DNA from: Eutrophocola sp965662685
GTDB lineage: Bacteria; Pseudomonadota; Gammaproteobacteria; Pseudomonadales; Pseudohongiellaceae
NCBI GenBank assembly: GCA_965662685.1
Contig: CBFIIQ010000004.1
Coordinates: 39,143 to 103,142 of the forward strand
Direction: 5' to 3'
Length of the DNA stretch: 64,000 nucleotides
Positions 9,095-18,253 of this stretch are shown here, one piece after another (the first letter of the stretch is position 1; each line of letters begins with the position of its first letter). Under the pieces are notes generated by a model. That model was not told where the DNA came from, searched no databases, and saw nothing but the letters and a program-made list of their open reading frames with translations. The translations under genes were made by a program, and so were the position numbers.

Positions 9095-10024
9095 ATGTGG
9101 CGTTTTATTGGACTTCGAAGTTTACAGGCTATTCCAGTCATTTTAGCTGTCATTACAGTGACATTTTTTCTGGTACGCGCAGCACCGGGCGGGCCATTTT
9201 CAAGTGAAAAAGCAGTATCACCGCAGGTACAGGCTGCCCTGGAAGCTCAATATCGTCTGGATCAGCCCCCGTTGCAGCAATATATTACTTATCTTACTGA
9301 CCTGGTTCAGGGAAATATGGGGCCTTCCTTTTATTACCCGGGACGCAGCGTCGACGAACTAATTCTACAGGGACTGCCGATCACGGCTGAACTCGGCCTA
9401 TATGCCTTATTGATCGCTGTCATCATCGGCAGTTTTGCGGGCGTCATAGCGGCGCTTAAACCGAATACCATGCAGGATTATGTGCCCATGAGTATCGCCA
9501 TGGTGGGTATTTGCATGCCTTCGTTTCTGCTGGGTCCAGTACTGGTACTGGTATTTGGCATTATGCTGGACTGGTTACCCGTATCGGGGTGGGGGAATTC
9601 TTACGGAGACAAGGTTTTACCCAGTATCACGCTCGGGGCAATGTATGCTGCCTATATCGCCCGACTTAGCCGCTCAGGAATGCTCGAAGTCATGTCTCAG
9701 GATTATTTGCGTACTGCCAGAGCAAAAGGCTTACCGGAATATGTGGTTATTCTCAAACATGCCTTAAGAGGGGGGCTGCTGCCGGTAATAAGCTATCTGG
9801 GACCTGCTTTTGCGGCCCTGCTCAGTGGCTCGTTTGTGGTGGAAACCATATTTCAGATTCCCGGCCTCGGAAGATTCTATGTGCAGGCGGCCTTTAACAG
9901 GGATTACACGATGATTCTTGGTACAACGGTTTTTTTGTCCACGCTGATTGTGGTTTTTAATTTACTTTCAGATATCGCAGCTGCCTGGGTTAATCCCAGA
10001 TTACGCTTCCAGTTTAAACAATAA
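9095..10024 (+). CDS. oppB: Peptide ABC transporter permease, OppB type
   Basis: Inner-membrane channel subunit of the binding-protein-dependent peptide importer. About six membrane helices are visible, the first at residues about 10-30 (AIPVILAVITVTFFLVRAAP). The EAA-type loop that contacts the ATPase is at YLRTARAKGLPEYVVILKHA. The C-terminal FQIPGLGRFYVQAA segment is typical of OppB/DppB. The length of 309 residues is normal. The stop codon TAA shares its last base with the ATG of the next permease, so translation is likely coupled. Substrate identity is inferred from the operon only. Confidence 0.94.
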   Translation: MWRFIGLRSLQAIPVILAVITVTFFLVRAAPGGPFSSEKAVSPQVQAALEAQYRLDQPPLQQYITYLTDLVQGNMGPSFYYPGRSVDELILQGLPITAELGLYALLIAVIIGSFAGVIAALKPNTMQDYVPMSIAMVGICMPSFLLGPVLVLVFGIMLDWLPVSGWGNSYGDKVLPSITLGAMYAAYIARLSRSGMLEVMSQDYLRTARAKGLPEYVVILKHALRGGLLPVISYLGPAFAALLSGSFVVETIFQIPGLGRFYVQAAFNRDYTMILGTTVFLSTLIVVFNLLSDIAAAWVNPRLRFQFKQ

Positions 10025-10917
10025 TGATTTCTAAAATATCAGCTAAGGTACTTGAACAGGACATCCAAAAGGGCACGTCTCTTTGGCAAGATGCTTTTGT
10101 ACGCTTGCGTAAAAACAAACTGTCCATGATTGGCCTGGGTTTTCTATTATTGGTCATGATTGTATGCCTTCTCACTCCCTGGATTGCGCCTTTTGGCTAT
10201 GAAGAACAAAATCTTCGACTGGGAGCAATCCCCCCTTCAATGGAGCACTGGTTAGGGACTGACACGTTTGGCAGAGACATGCTAACAAGGATTTTGTATG
10301 GAGGCAGAGTCTCATTGTTGGTAGGGTTTATAGCGACTTCCGTTGCTCTGTTAATTGGTGTCAGCTATGGTGCTATCGCCGGTTATGCGGGAGGTAAAAC
10401 TGATGCCTTCATGATGCGTCTGGTAGACATTCTTTATGCTCTGCCTTTTATGATCTTCATAATCCTCCTCATGGTAGTGTTTGGCCGCAATCTGTTGTTA
10501 CTGTTTCTGGCCATCGGCGCCGTTGAGTGGCTGGTGATGGCGCGAATTGTGCGTGGTCAGATCCAGAGTCTCAGGCAACAGGAGTATGTAGAAGCCGCGA
10601 TCTCACTGGGTCTGTCGCCGGCAGCCATCATCATTAAACATCTCATTCCGAATGCGCTCGGACCTGTCATTGTCTATACCACGCTGACTATTCCTAACGT
10701 GATGCTGCTGGAGGCTTTTTTAAGCTTTCTTGGTCTTGGTATACAACCTCCGGAGTCCTCCTGGGGACTGCTTATCTCCTATGGTGTGGAAACCATGGAG
10801 GAGTATCCCTGGCTGCTTATCTTTCCCGGACTGGCCCTGACCACTACATTATTTGCACTGAATTTTCTCGGCGACGGACTGCGTGACGCGCTCGACCCGA
10901 AAGCTTCAAGAGATTAA
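10024..10917 (+). CDS. oppC: Peptide ABC transporter permease, OppC type
   Basis: Second membrane subunit of the peptide importer. The N-terminal cytoplasmic segment and first helix (SMIGLGFLLLVMIVCLLTPW) carry the OppC_N domain. The HWLGTDTFGRDMLTRILYGG segment is diagnostic of OppC/DppC. The ATPase-contact loop reads YVEAAISLGLSPAAIIIKH, and LSFLGLGIQPPESSWG closes the family pattern. At 297 residues it is standard length. It overlaps oppB by one base and precedes the fused ATPase gene by 11 bases, so all four genes probably form one transcript. Confidence 0.94.
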   Translation: MISKISAKVLEQDIQKGTSLWQDAFVRLRKNKLSMIGLGFLLLVMIVCLLTPWIAPFGYEEQNLRLGAIPPSMEHWLGTDTFGRDMLTRILYGGRVSLLVGFIATSVALLIGVSYGAIAGYAGGKTDAFMMRLVDILYALPFMIFIILLMVVFGRNLLLLFLAIGAVEWLVMARIVRGQIQSLRQQEYVEAAISLGLSPAAIIIKHLIPNALGPVIVYTTLTIPNVMLLEAFLSFLGLGIQPPESSWGLLISYGVETMEEYPWLLIFPGLALTTTLFALNFLGDGLRDALDPKASRD

Positions 10918-10928
10918 AAACCCTTAAT

Positions 10929-12551
10929 ATGTCACTACTACAGGTACAGGATTTATCCATCTACTTTCACACTCGAAACGGGGTGGTTAAGGCCGTCGAT
11001 GGCATCAGCTTTAATGTTGAGGCAGGCAAGACCTTTGCTATTATTGGCGAATCCGGCTCTGGCAAATCAGTTGCCTGTTATAGCATGTTGGGTCTGGTCC
11101 CGATGCCTCCTGGGAAAATTGAATCCGGCAAGGTTATGTTTCAGGGTCGGGATTTATTAAGCCTCTCCGAGAAAGAACTACGCAAGGTTCGGGGCAAGGG
11201 CATTTCCATCATCTTTCAGGACCCCATGACAAGCCTTAATCCTTACCTGAAGATTGGTGATCAATTGATGGAACCACTCAGATTACACTTTGGTTTCAGC
11301 AAGAAAGAGGCCTGGGAAAAAAGTATCGATATCCTGGAAGAAGTCGGCATTAAAAATGCGGCACAGCGGATGAATGCCTGGCCGTTTGAATTTTCTGGCG
11401 GTATGCGGCAACGCGTAGTGATTGCCATGGCCCTGGTGACCGAACCGCAAATTATTATTGCCGATGAGCCCACTACAGCCCTGGACGTTACTGTGCAGGC
11501 ACAAATACTCAGGTTATTAAAAGATCTGCAAGTACGTCGAAACATTGGCGTTATTTTCATCAGTCATGATCTTAGTGTAGTGGCGGATATCGCAGACGAA
11601 ATTGGTGTTATGCAATATGGCAAATTCGTGGAGCAGGGTGACAGGAATGCTATTTTCAATAACCCACAGGATGAATATACCCGCAAATTATTGGCCGCAG
11701 TACCGGGTACACAAAAGGCGGCTACCGGGGAAACAAATGCCCCCATGATTAAAATTGAAGATCTCGTTGTCGAATTCCCGGGTGGGAAAAACCAGGACAC
11801 AGTACTAGCGGTCAATTCGGTTACTCTTGATATTAATCGTCATGAAATACTCGGGCTGGTTGGTGAATCAGGCTCGGGCAAATCCACCCTTGGCAGAGCC
11901 ATTACGCGACTGGTCACGCCGACAGCGGGGAAGATCTATTTTAACGACGAAGACATAAGCCATTACTCTTTGGCAAAGATGAAGCCCCTTAGACGACATA
12001 TGCAGATTATTTTTCAGGATCCCTATGCCAGTCTGAATCCGCGCATGACCGTTTATGACACACTGGCAGAGCCGCTTTTATTACATCGCATTTGCAAGCC
12101 CAGTGAACTGGAAGCCGAAGTATTTGCACTGATGGATTCTGTAGGCTTGTCCCGGGAAAGTGTTCTGCGCTATCCCCACGAATTTTCTGGTGGTCAGCGA
12201 CAACGTATTGCCATTGGCCGCGCAATAGCCACCAAACCTGAATTCATTGTAGCTGATGAGCCGGTATCGGCACTGGATGTTACTATTCAAGCGCAAATTC
12301 TCGATCTGCTACTTGAACTGGTTGAGCGCTTTGACCTGACCATGCTGTTTATTTCCCATGATCTTGGCGTAGTGCGCTACTTGTCCGACAGGATCGTGGT
12401 GATGAAAGAAGGGGTACTGGTAGAAACAGGGTCGGTAAGTGAAGTATTTGAAACGCCCACTCAGGACTATACCAAAGCCCTACTTGAAGCCATTCCTGGC
12501 AAGTCCCTGCTCGAGGGACTTGGTACAGCTGAAAAAATGCAGATCAAGTAG
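10929..12551 (+). CDS. Peptide ABC transporter, fused double ATP-binding protein (OppD-OppF type)
   Basis: Energising subunit of the peptide importer, with the two ATPases that are separate OppD and OppF in many bacteria joined in one 540-residue chain, as in YejF and GsiA. Domain 1 has Walker A GESGSGKS (40-47), signature FSGGMRQRVVIAMAL and Walker B IIIADEPTTALD. Domain 2 has Walker A GESGSGKS (312-319), signature FSGGQRQRIAIGRA and Walker B FIVADEPVSALD. Both halves carry all motifs, so both sites should be able to bind ATP. The linker lies around residues 260-275. It is the last gene of the operon; gloB converges from the other strand 30 bases later. Confidence 0.94.
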   Translation: MSLLQVQDLSIYFHTRNGVVKAVDGISFNVEAGKTFAIIGESGSGKSVACYSMLGLVPMPPGKIESGKVMFQGRDLLSLSEKELRKVRGKGISIIFQDPMTSLNPYLKIGDQLMEPLRLHFGFSKKEAWEKSIDILEEVGIKNAAQRMNAWPFEFSGGMRQRVVIAMALVTEPQIIIADEPTTALDVTVQAQILRLLKDLQVRRNIGVIFISHDLSVVADIADEIGVMQYGKFVEQGDRNAIFNNPQDEYTRKLLAAVPGTQKAATGETNAPMIKIEDLVVEFPGGKNQDTVLAVNSVTLDINRHEILGLVGESGSGKSTLGRAITRLVTPTAGKIYFNDEDISHYSLAKMKPLRRHMQIIFQDPYASLNPRMTVYDTLAEPLLLHRICKPSELEAEVFALMDSVGLSRESVLRYPHEFSGGQRQRIAIGRAIATKPEFIVADEPVSALDVTIQAQILDLLLELVERFDLTMLFISHDLGVVRYLSDRIVVMKEGVLVETGSVSEVFETPTQDYTKALLEAIPGKSLLEGLGTAEKMQIK

Positions 12552-12581
12552 ATTAAATAGTAGACGTTAAAAAAGTCCGCT

Positions 12582-13364
12582 TTAAAACGAATCCTTCCAA
12601 CCGCGTATGGCTCCGAATACCTCCTCGGGAGCTTGTAATTGTCGACCGCAGTGTTCCGTCGCAGCAGCAATAATTTCCTCTTCCCCGCAACGCAGGAAGG
12701 GGTTGGTATCCAATTCTGTTTTAATGCTGGTGGGAACAGTAGGGATGTCCTTGCGACGTTTTTCTTTCTCCAGCGCAAAGCGTTCGGCCAATGTCTTATT
12801 ACCAGGTGTTACTGCGCAGGCAAAACTCAGATTGGCAAGTGTATATTCATGGGCACAGTAAACGAGTGTGTCAGCAGGCAAGCGAGCAAGTTTTAGTAAT
12901 GATTCGTGCATCATCGGAAAAGTGCCTTCGAACACTCTGCCACAACCGCCGGCAAACAGAGTGTCACCACAAAACAGCACTGGCGTACCAGCTGCATTCC
13001 CTGCACTGAAATAGGCGATATGGTCGAGTGTATGACCCGGTATTTCCAGCACCTTGAATTGGTGACCAAGAATATTAATCTGACTGCCTTCTTTGACAAT
13101 ATCAGTCACCGCAGGAATATTTGATGAATCCGGCCCATATACCGGTACCTGATACTGCTCCAGTAACTGATTAATCCCCCCGGTATGATCTCCATGGTGA
13201 TGGGTGATTAAAATTACTGCGAGATTCAGGTTTTGCTCCTTTAAGTATTGAAGCACCGGTGCCGCATCGCCAGGATCGACTATGCCGCAATCACGACTTC
13301 CGGCCTCCCTGAACAGCCAAAGGTAGTTATCATTAAAAGCCCGGATTGGTGTGACTTCCAGCAT
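12582..13364 (-). CDS. gloB: Hydroxyacylglutathione hydrolase (glyoxalase II)
   Basis: Metallo-beta-lactamase-fold thioesterase that hydrolyses S-lactoylglutathione to lactate and glutathione, the second step of methylglyoxal detoxification in the cytosol. The binuclear metal motif T-H-H-H-G-D-H is at residues 54-60 (His55, His57, Asp59, His60). Further ligands lie in IPGHTLDHIAY and FCGDTLFAGGCGR. The C-terminal HAGH domain is present, giving the usual 260 residues. It is divergent from a yafS-like gene and sits next to rnhA and dnaQ, the same neighbourhood as in enteric bacteria. Confidence 0.96.
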   Translation of the reverse strand: MLEVTPIRAFNDNYLWLFREAGSRDCGIVDPGDAAPVLQYLKEQNLNLAVILITHHHGDHTGGINQLLEQYQVPVYGPDSSNIPAVTDIVKEGSQINILGHQFKVLEIPGHTLDHIAYFSAGNAAGTPVLFCGDTLFAGGCGRVFEGTFPMMHESLLKLARLPADTLVYCAHEYTLANLSFACAVTPGNKTLAERFALEKEKRRKDIPTVPTSIKTELDTNPFLRCGEEEIIAAATEHCGRQLQAPEEVFGAIRGWKDSF

Positions 13365-13464
13365 GCTATCGTCCCTGTTTCTTTATCTTGGTTAAGGCTA
13401 ATCACGGCACCGGTTTGGTCGCCAGCACAATGAGACTCAGGTATGATACCCAATTTCAACAATC

Positions 13465-14277
13465 ATGTCGGGCAGCAAAGTGATCTGGAAAAGTAACAGG
13501 GAAAATCTCGACAGTCCTGGCTTTTATGATGCCATGAGTCAGTGGTATGAAACCCCACTTGGTCATCGTCTTCGCGAAGTTGAAATGTCATTACTTGAAC
13601 GTTGTCTGTCCAGGCGTTTTGGCTACCATCTTTTGCAAATTGGCTGCGCCAACTTTCCAATGTATGAAAACAGTCCCGTCGGGCACAAATTTTCCATTAC
13701 CCATAATGACAACCTTGCGGGACATGGAATTGCTGCCAGAGGCGAGGCTATCCCTCTTGCCAGCGAATCAGTGGATATTGTCCTGCTACACCATGCTTTG
13801 GATTACTCTTCTTTTCAGCACCAGTTATTACGTGAAGTATCACGCGTTCTTATTGCCGGTGGGCACATTATCATTGTCGGTTTTAATCCTTTCAGCAGCT
13901 GGGGGCTGAGAACGTGGTGCCCTGGGCAAAAAATGCATCCCTTCAATGGCCGGCTTTTGAGTACTTCACGGATTTCTGACTGGTTGAAACTGCTGGATTT
14001 TCAAATTGAACAGGTACGCTATGGAGCCTATACACTGCCTATTAACTCTCCAGCGATTATAAAGTATTCCAGCTTACTAGCCCCCCTGGCATCAAGGCTG
14101 AACTGGCCTACTGGCGGGGTTTATATGATTTCTGCGAGAAAGCAGGCATTACCACTTACCCCTATTCAATCCTCATGGCGGGAATTTGCCAGTGCCAATG
14201 TCGGTATGCCTATTGCAGAAAATATTACCCGGGTATCAAGAGACTTGCGGATAGCCAGTAATGAGGACAATTCCTGA
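13465..14277 (+). CDS. YafS-like class I SAM-dependent methyltransferase-fold protein
   Basis: Putative methyltransferase of unknown substrate, in the same position as Escherichia coli yafS (between gloB and rnhA). Methyltransferase-like features are VDIVLLHHALDYSSF (post-motif II), REVSRVLIAGGHIIIVGFNP (motif III area) and SSWGLRTW. The usual glycine-rich SAM loop (E-x-G-C-G-x-G) is replaced by LLQIGCANFPMY, which keeps only one of the glycines. This degeneration also occurs in YafS, so it is a family trait and not an error here. Whether it methylates anything is uncertain. The gene ends 8 bases before rnhA, suggesting co-transcription. Length 270 residues. Confidence 0.75.
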   Translation: MSGSKVIWKSNRENLDSPGFYDAMSQWYETPLGHRLREVEMSLLERCLSRRFGYHLLQIGCANFPMYENSPVGHKFSITHNDNLAGHGIAARGEAIPLASESVDIVLLHHALDYSSFQHQLLREVSRVLIAGGHIIIVGFNPFSSWGLRTWCPGQKMHPFNGRLLSTSRISDWLKLLDFQIEQVRYGAYTLPINSPAIIKYSSLLAPLASRLNWPTGGVYMISARKQALPLTPIQSSWREFASANVGMPIAENITRVSRDLRIASNEDNS

Positions 14278-14285
14278 GAAACACC

Positions 14286-14723
14286 ATGGCAGATAAAATC
14301 AGGATTTACACAGATGGTGCTTGCCGGGGTAATCCCGGGCCCGGTGGTTGGGGCGCTGTTCTCATGCATGGCGATAAGGTCAAGAAACTCTATGGTGGAG
14401 ACCATGAAACAACGAATAACCGAATGGAATTAACTGCGGTAATCAAAGCGCTGGAATGTCTCAAGGGCAACAAGTGGTCTGTAGAAATAACCTCAGACTC
14501 AAAATATGTCCTGCAGGGGATAACTGAATGGATTGAGGGCTGGAAGCGAAAGGGTTGGCGTAATGCCAGCAAGAAACCCGTCATGAATGTTGACCTCTGG
14601 CAACGCCTGGATGAACTGGTGCAGCCTTTTGATATCACCTGGCATTGGGTGAAAGGGCATAGTGGTCATCCGGAAAATGAAATGGCTGATCAATTGGCCA
14701 ATCAGGGCATTGATGAGTTGTAA
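14286..14723 (+). CDS. rnhA: Ribonuclease HI
   Basis: Endonuclease that cleaves the RNA strand of RNA-DNA hybrids, removing primers and R-loops. The four catalytic acids are present: Asp10 (IYTDGACRGNPG), Glu48 (NNRMELT), Asp71 (ITSDSKYV) and Asp135 (NEMADQLA). His125 lies in the flexible loop WVKGHSGHPEN. The basic handle WKRKGWRNASKKPV is also present. The length of 145 residues is close to the 155 of Escherichia coli RNase HI. It follows the yafS-like gene by 8 bases and precedes dnaQ by 65 bases, the conserved order. Confidence 0.98.
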   Translation: MADKIRIYTDGACRGNPGPGGWGAVLMHGDKVKKLYGGDHETTNNRMELTAVIKALECLKGNKWSVEITSDSKYVLQGITEWIEGWKRKGWRNASKKPVMNVDLWQRLDELVQPFDITWHWVKGHSGHPENEMADQLANQGIDEL

Positions 14724-14788
14724 TTGAATTTCAGCTTGTCGATTCAGTCGACAGACAACTTTAGCTTAATTGGATAACAAACTAAAAT

Positions 14789-15496
14789 ATGCGACAAATT
14801 GTACTAGATACTGAAACTACCGGACTGGACCCGGCACAGGGACACAAGGTCATCGAAATTGGTTGTGTCGAACTGCTCAACAGAAAACTGACCGGCAATC
14901 ATTTTCATGTATACATCAATCCACAACGAGAAATTGAAGCCGCAGCCCTGGAAGTTCATGGTATCACCAACCATTTTCTGGCCGACAAGCCTTTATTTTC
15001 CGATATAGCCGATAGCTTTGTTGAATTTATCAGCGGTGCGGAACTGGTTATTCATAATGCGCCATTTGACATAGGCTTTCTGGACCATGAACTAGCTGCG
15101 TTGAAAAAAGGCTACAAGCCGATGCAGGACTATTGCCAGATTCTCGACTCCCTGCTGATGGCAAGAAAAAAGCATCCGGGGCAGAAGAATAATCTCGACG
15201 CCTTGTGTAAACGTTATATGGTAGATAATACCCAACGTGATCTGCACGGCGCATTGCTTGATGCGGAAATCCTTGCTGATGTTTATTTGATGATGACAGG
15301 AGGTCAATCCAGCTTTTCCCTCGGCTATGAAGAAAGTTCCGAAAAGCGTTCTGAACAGCAATTGAAAAGGCTGTCTGGCAAACGCAAGCCATTAAAAATT
15401 ATCCGTGCAACGGATGATGAGGTTTCAGCCCACGAGGCACGTCTGATGGAAATTGATAAAGCAGCCGATAACGGGTGTTTGTGGTTAAAAAATTAA
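14789..15496 (+). CDS. dnaQ: DNA polymerase III epsilon subunit (3'-5' proofreading exonuclease)
   Basis: Proofreading exonuclease of the replicative polymerase core. The DEDDh catalytic residues are visible: Asp7 and Glu9 in VLDTETTGLDP (Exo I), Asp94 in HNAPFDIGFLDHE (Exo II), and His153 with Asp158 in DLHGALLDAE (Exo III). The C-terminal tail, after about residue 180, should bind the alpha subunit. The length of 235 residues is usual for the family. The rnhA-dnaQ pair is conserved in gammaproteobacteria, though there it is often divergent; here both are on the plus strand, with dnaQ 65 bases after rnhA. Confidence 0.97.
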   Translation: MRQIVLDTETTGLDPAQGHKVIEIGCVELLNRKLTGNHFHVYINPQREIEAAALEVHGITNHFLADKPLFSDIADSFVEFISGAELVIHNAPFDIGFLDHELAALKKGYKPMQDYCQILDSLLMARKKHPGQKNNLDALCKRYMVDNTQRDLHGALLDAEILADVYLMMTGGQSSFSLGYEESSEKRSEQQLKRLSGKRKPLKIIRATDDEVSAHEARLMEIDKAADNGCLWLKN

Positions 15497-15517
15497 TGCT
15501 CCAGACTCCAGTATTTC

Positions 15518-15546
15518 TTGAAGTGGGGCGCTCACGTGCATATAAT
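15518..15546 (+). promoter_or_regulatory. Predicted sigma-70 promoter of the NhaD-type transporter gene
   Basis: TTGAAG (15518-15523) and a perfect TATAAT (15541-15546) are spaced by exactly 17 bases in the 133-base gap after dnaQ. A leader of about 75 bases separates it from the start at 15630. The match to the vegetative consensus is one of the best in the window. Confidence 0.65.
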
Positions 15547-15629
15547 CTTTGCCCTTCAGACTATATATAACCTATATACAATCTTTTACAAACCCCGAAT
15601 TCCAACCTATAAGCTTATAAGGAATCACT

Positions 15630-16970
15630 ATGGAAGTGCTAGAAATGGATACAGCGATGCTGGTGTCCGGCATTATTCTTGTAATCACCTTTGTGGGAAT
15701 CTTTACCGAAGGTGTCCACGGTTTTCACCGCGCAAAGTTTGCCCTCGGTGGTGCTGGCGCAATGGTGCTGGCAGGACAATACTATGGTTTTTACAGCCCG
15801 GATTTAGCGGTTGAATCCATTGACTGGAATGTTATTTTTCTTTTGGGTGCAATGATGACAGTAGTTGCCATCATGATCCCCACTGGTGGCTTTCAGATGT
15901 TGGCCTACCGCATAGCCGATTTCAGTAAGGGACGCTTGTTCCTCTTGCTGGCAATGATGGGCACGCTGGTGACGGTCCTGTCTTTGTTACTCGACAATGT
16001 AACCACGGTGGTAATTTTCGGCCCACTGATTATTCTTATTTGTAAGTCGATGAAAATTAACCCAATCCCTTATCTGCTGGCGGCGGCGCTGCTGTCCGAC
16101 ACCGGTGGTGTAGCCACGCTGGTTGGTGATCCCCCCAATTTGATGATTGGTTCTGCCGCGGGCATTGATTTCAATACCTTCTTCTATCACATGGGCGGTA
16201 TTGTATTTGTGGCCTGGGTAGCAACACTGTTTGCCTTAAAGTTTATCTTCAAGAAAGAGCTTGCCGAGACACCGGTGCTACAGGACTTCAGTCAGCAGGA
16301 AGAAATGAAAGATCCCTATACCTGGAAAGTCTCCCTGATAGTTCTGGGCATCATGGTAGTCGGTTTTATCATGCACAGAACATTGCATTGGGAAGCCTGG
16401 TTTGTTGCTGGCATGGGTCTTACCTTACTGGTGTTTTTTGGTAAGGAAGTCGATATGGATGAGCACTTTGCCGACGTAGAACTGACTTTGTTAATGTTCT
16501 TTATGGCACTGTTCATTATTGTAGGTGGTGTAGAGAACAGCCATTTCCTTGAATACATTGGTCAGTTTATTCTGCCTTTTGTGCAGGACGATCTGCTGAC
16601 AGCTTGTATCCTATTAATGTGGGTAGCCGCGATCATGTCGGCTTTTATCGACAACATTCCATTCACTGCGGCGATGATTCCAATTATTCTTGGTCTTGAG
16701 CAGCAGGGTGTAAATGTTAATGCACTCTGGTGGTCACTGGCTGCCGGCGTTGGTATGGGCGGTAATGGAAGTCATCTGGGTTCAACAGCCAATGTCTTCA
16801 TTGTCACTATTTCAGAGAAACTGGCCAAAGATGAAGGCGATCCTAGTCTGGCTATTACACCAGGCATGTGGTTCAGAAAAGGCGCGCCAATCATGGTGCT
16901 GACGCTGATTATCTGCTCAATAATCATGACCACATTTTTCGGTTTTTATAGCGACCCGAGTGCTATTTAA
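15630..16970 (+). CDS. ArsB/NhaD-type ion transporter, probable Na+/H+ antiporter
   Basis: Polytopic inner-membrane transporter of the ion transporter superfamily. About 11-12 hydrophobic helices cover the 446 residues. Family marks include FTEGVHGFHRAKFALGGAG near the N-terminus and the paired discontinuous-helix regions LSDTGGVATLVGDPPNLMIG and GVGMGGNGSHLGSTANVF. NhaD-like members exchange sodium or lithium for protons; relatives move arsenite, citrate or other anions. Sequence alone does not settle the substrate, so NhaD is a best guess. The ATG start has AAGGA upstream and its own strong promoter, and a strong terminator follows, so it is probably a single-gene unit. Salt tolerance in a marine organism would fit. 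Confidence 0.8.
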   Translation: MEVLEMDTAMLVSGIILVITFVGIFTEGVHGFHRAKFALGGAGAMVLAGQYYGFYSPDLAVESIDWNVIFLLGAMMTVVAIMIPTGGFQMLAYRIADFSKGRLFLLLAMMGTLVTVLSLLLDNVTTVVIFGPLIILICKSMKINPIPYLLAAALLSDTGGVATLVGDPPNLMIGSAAGIDFNTFFYHMGGIVFVAWVATLFALKFIFKKELAETPVLQDFSQQEEMKDPYTWKVSLIVLGIMVVGFIMHRTLHWEAWFVAGMGLTLLVFFGKEVDMDEHFADVELTLLMFFMALFIIVGGVENSHFLEYIGQFILPFVQDDLLTACILLMWVAAIMSAFIDNIPFTAAMIPIILGLEQQGVNVNALWWSLAAGVGMGGNGSHLGSTANVFIVTISEKLAKDEGDPSLAITPGMWFRKGAPIMVLTLIICSIIMTTFFGFYSDPSAI

Positions 16971-17048
16971 AGCCGGCAGTTGTCTTGATGCCAAGGCCTT
17001 TAGCCAGCTTAGCTGCTAGACGCGCATGTGGCATGAATTATTGCCTAC

Positions 17049-17084
17049 AAAAAAGGATCTGCCGTAAAACGGCAGATCCTTTTT
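17049..17084 (+). terminator. Strong, probably bidirectional terminator after the NhaD-type gene
   Basis: An 11-base perfect stem, GGATCTGCCGT (17055-17065) pairing with ACGGCAGATCC (17069-17079), with an AAA loop. It is preceded by six As and followed by five Ts, so it can work on either strand. It lies about 80 bases after the stop codon and isolates the transporter from sohB. Confidence 0.9.
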
Positions 17085-17173
17085 CTTTATAGTATATTTA
17101 TCTTTATCAATTCAGTTTCTATTTAAAAAGTTACGACAGCAACATAACTGTTGATCAGCTTTCTGGAGTATTA

Positions 17174-18229
17174 ATGTTGGATTTCCTCTCTGAATATGGA
17201 CTTTTTCTGGCTAAAACACTGACTGTGGTGGCCGCTATACTGATCATTATGAGTGCGGCAGTAGCCAATGCCATAAAGCAAAAGAAAGAGGGAAAAGGGA
17301 CAATTACAGTTACTCATCTAAATGAAGAACTGGCTGATCTCAGTGATGCCATCAAAAAAGTTGTCGAAAATGAGCAGTTTCTAAAAGAAGCTGCCAAAGC
17401 TGAAAAGAAAAAACAGAAACAGGAAAAGAAAGCCCTTAAAAAATCAGGCAGTGCTGAAGAAGAGAAAAAGCGTCTTTATGTAATCGACTTTGATGGCGAT
17501 CCGAAAGCCAGTCAGGTAGACGAACTGCGTCAGTCAATCACTGCAGTTCTCGCCATGGTTCGTGATAATAAAGATGAAGTTCTATTGCGTCTGGAAAGTC
17601 CTGGCGGCATGGTCCATGCCTATGGCCTAGCTGCATCGCAACTACACCGCGTTCGCAGTAAGAATATACCGCTGACTATCTGTGTCGATAAAGTCGCCGC
17701 CAGCGGTGGCTACATGATGGCTTGTGTTGCCAGCAAACTAATTGCGGCGCCTTTTGCCTATATTGGTTCTATTGGCGTACTGGTACAGATACCGAATTTT
17801 CACCGCTTGCTTAAGGAAAAGAATGTTGACTATGAAATGGTCACAGCAGGCGAATATAAGCGCACTTTAACGATGTTTGGTGAAAATACGGATCAAGGGC
17901 GTCAGAAAATGCTTGAGGACGTGAAAGAAGTCCATGATTTATTTAAGGATTTTATCAGGGAGTCACGCCCGGCCATGGATATTGAGAAACTGGCTACCGG
18001 CGAAACCTGGTTAGGCAGTCGTGCCCTTTCTTTAGGGCTGGTGGACGCGGTGGGCACCAGCGATGAATTCATCATAAACGCTTGCGAGGACACTGAGGTT
18101 TACCACGTGGCCTATGAGAAGAAAAAGAATATTGCGGATAAACTGGGCAAGATGATGGAATCTACTCTGGACAATACCTTGCTGCGCTGGCTGCATCGCG
18201 GACGCAGTAAGGATGAACTGTATTCCTGA
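17174..18229 (+). CDS. sohB: SohB inner-membrane signal-peptide-peptidase-like serine protease
   Basis: Membrane-bound protease of the S49 (SppA) family facing the periplasm; the Escherichia coli protein is known as a multicopy suppressor of a degP mutant. The N-terminus MLDFLSEYGLFLAKTLTVV starts a single anchor helix, followed by a lysine-rich charged linker (residues about 75-105). The catalytic dyad is Ser177 in KVAASGGYMMACVA and Lys229 in AGEYKRTLT. The length of 351 residues matches SohB and not the double-length SppA. The neighbour on the right, the sulfite reductase partner gene, converges from the other strand 24 bases away. Confidence 0.95.
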   Translation: MLDFLSEYGLFLAKTLTVVAAILIIMSAAVANAIKQKKEGKGTITVTHLNEELADLSDAIKKVVENEQFLKEAAKAEKKKQKQEKKALKKSGSAEEEKKRLYVIDFDGDPKASQVDELRQSITAVLAMVRDNKDEVLLRLESPGGMVHAYGLAASQLHRVRSKNIPLTICVDKVAASGGYMMACVASKLIAAPFAYIGSIGVLVQIPNFHRLLKEKNVDYEMVTAGEYKRTLTMFGENTDQGRQKMLEDVKEVHDLFKDFIRESRPAMDIEKLATGETWLGSRALSLGLVDAVGTSDEFIINACEDTEVYHVAYEKKKNIADKLGKMMESTLDNTLLRWLHRGRSKDELYS

Positions 18230-18253
18230 ATTAGTGGAGTATTTGCCGGGATC

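Noticed and set aside
10929..12551. Fused OppD-OppF considered as an assembly or frameshift artefact
   Set aside because: Both ATPase halves have all motifs and a proper linker, and such fusions are well known in peptide transporters (YejF, GsiA).
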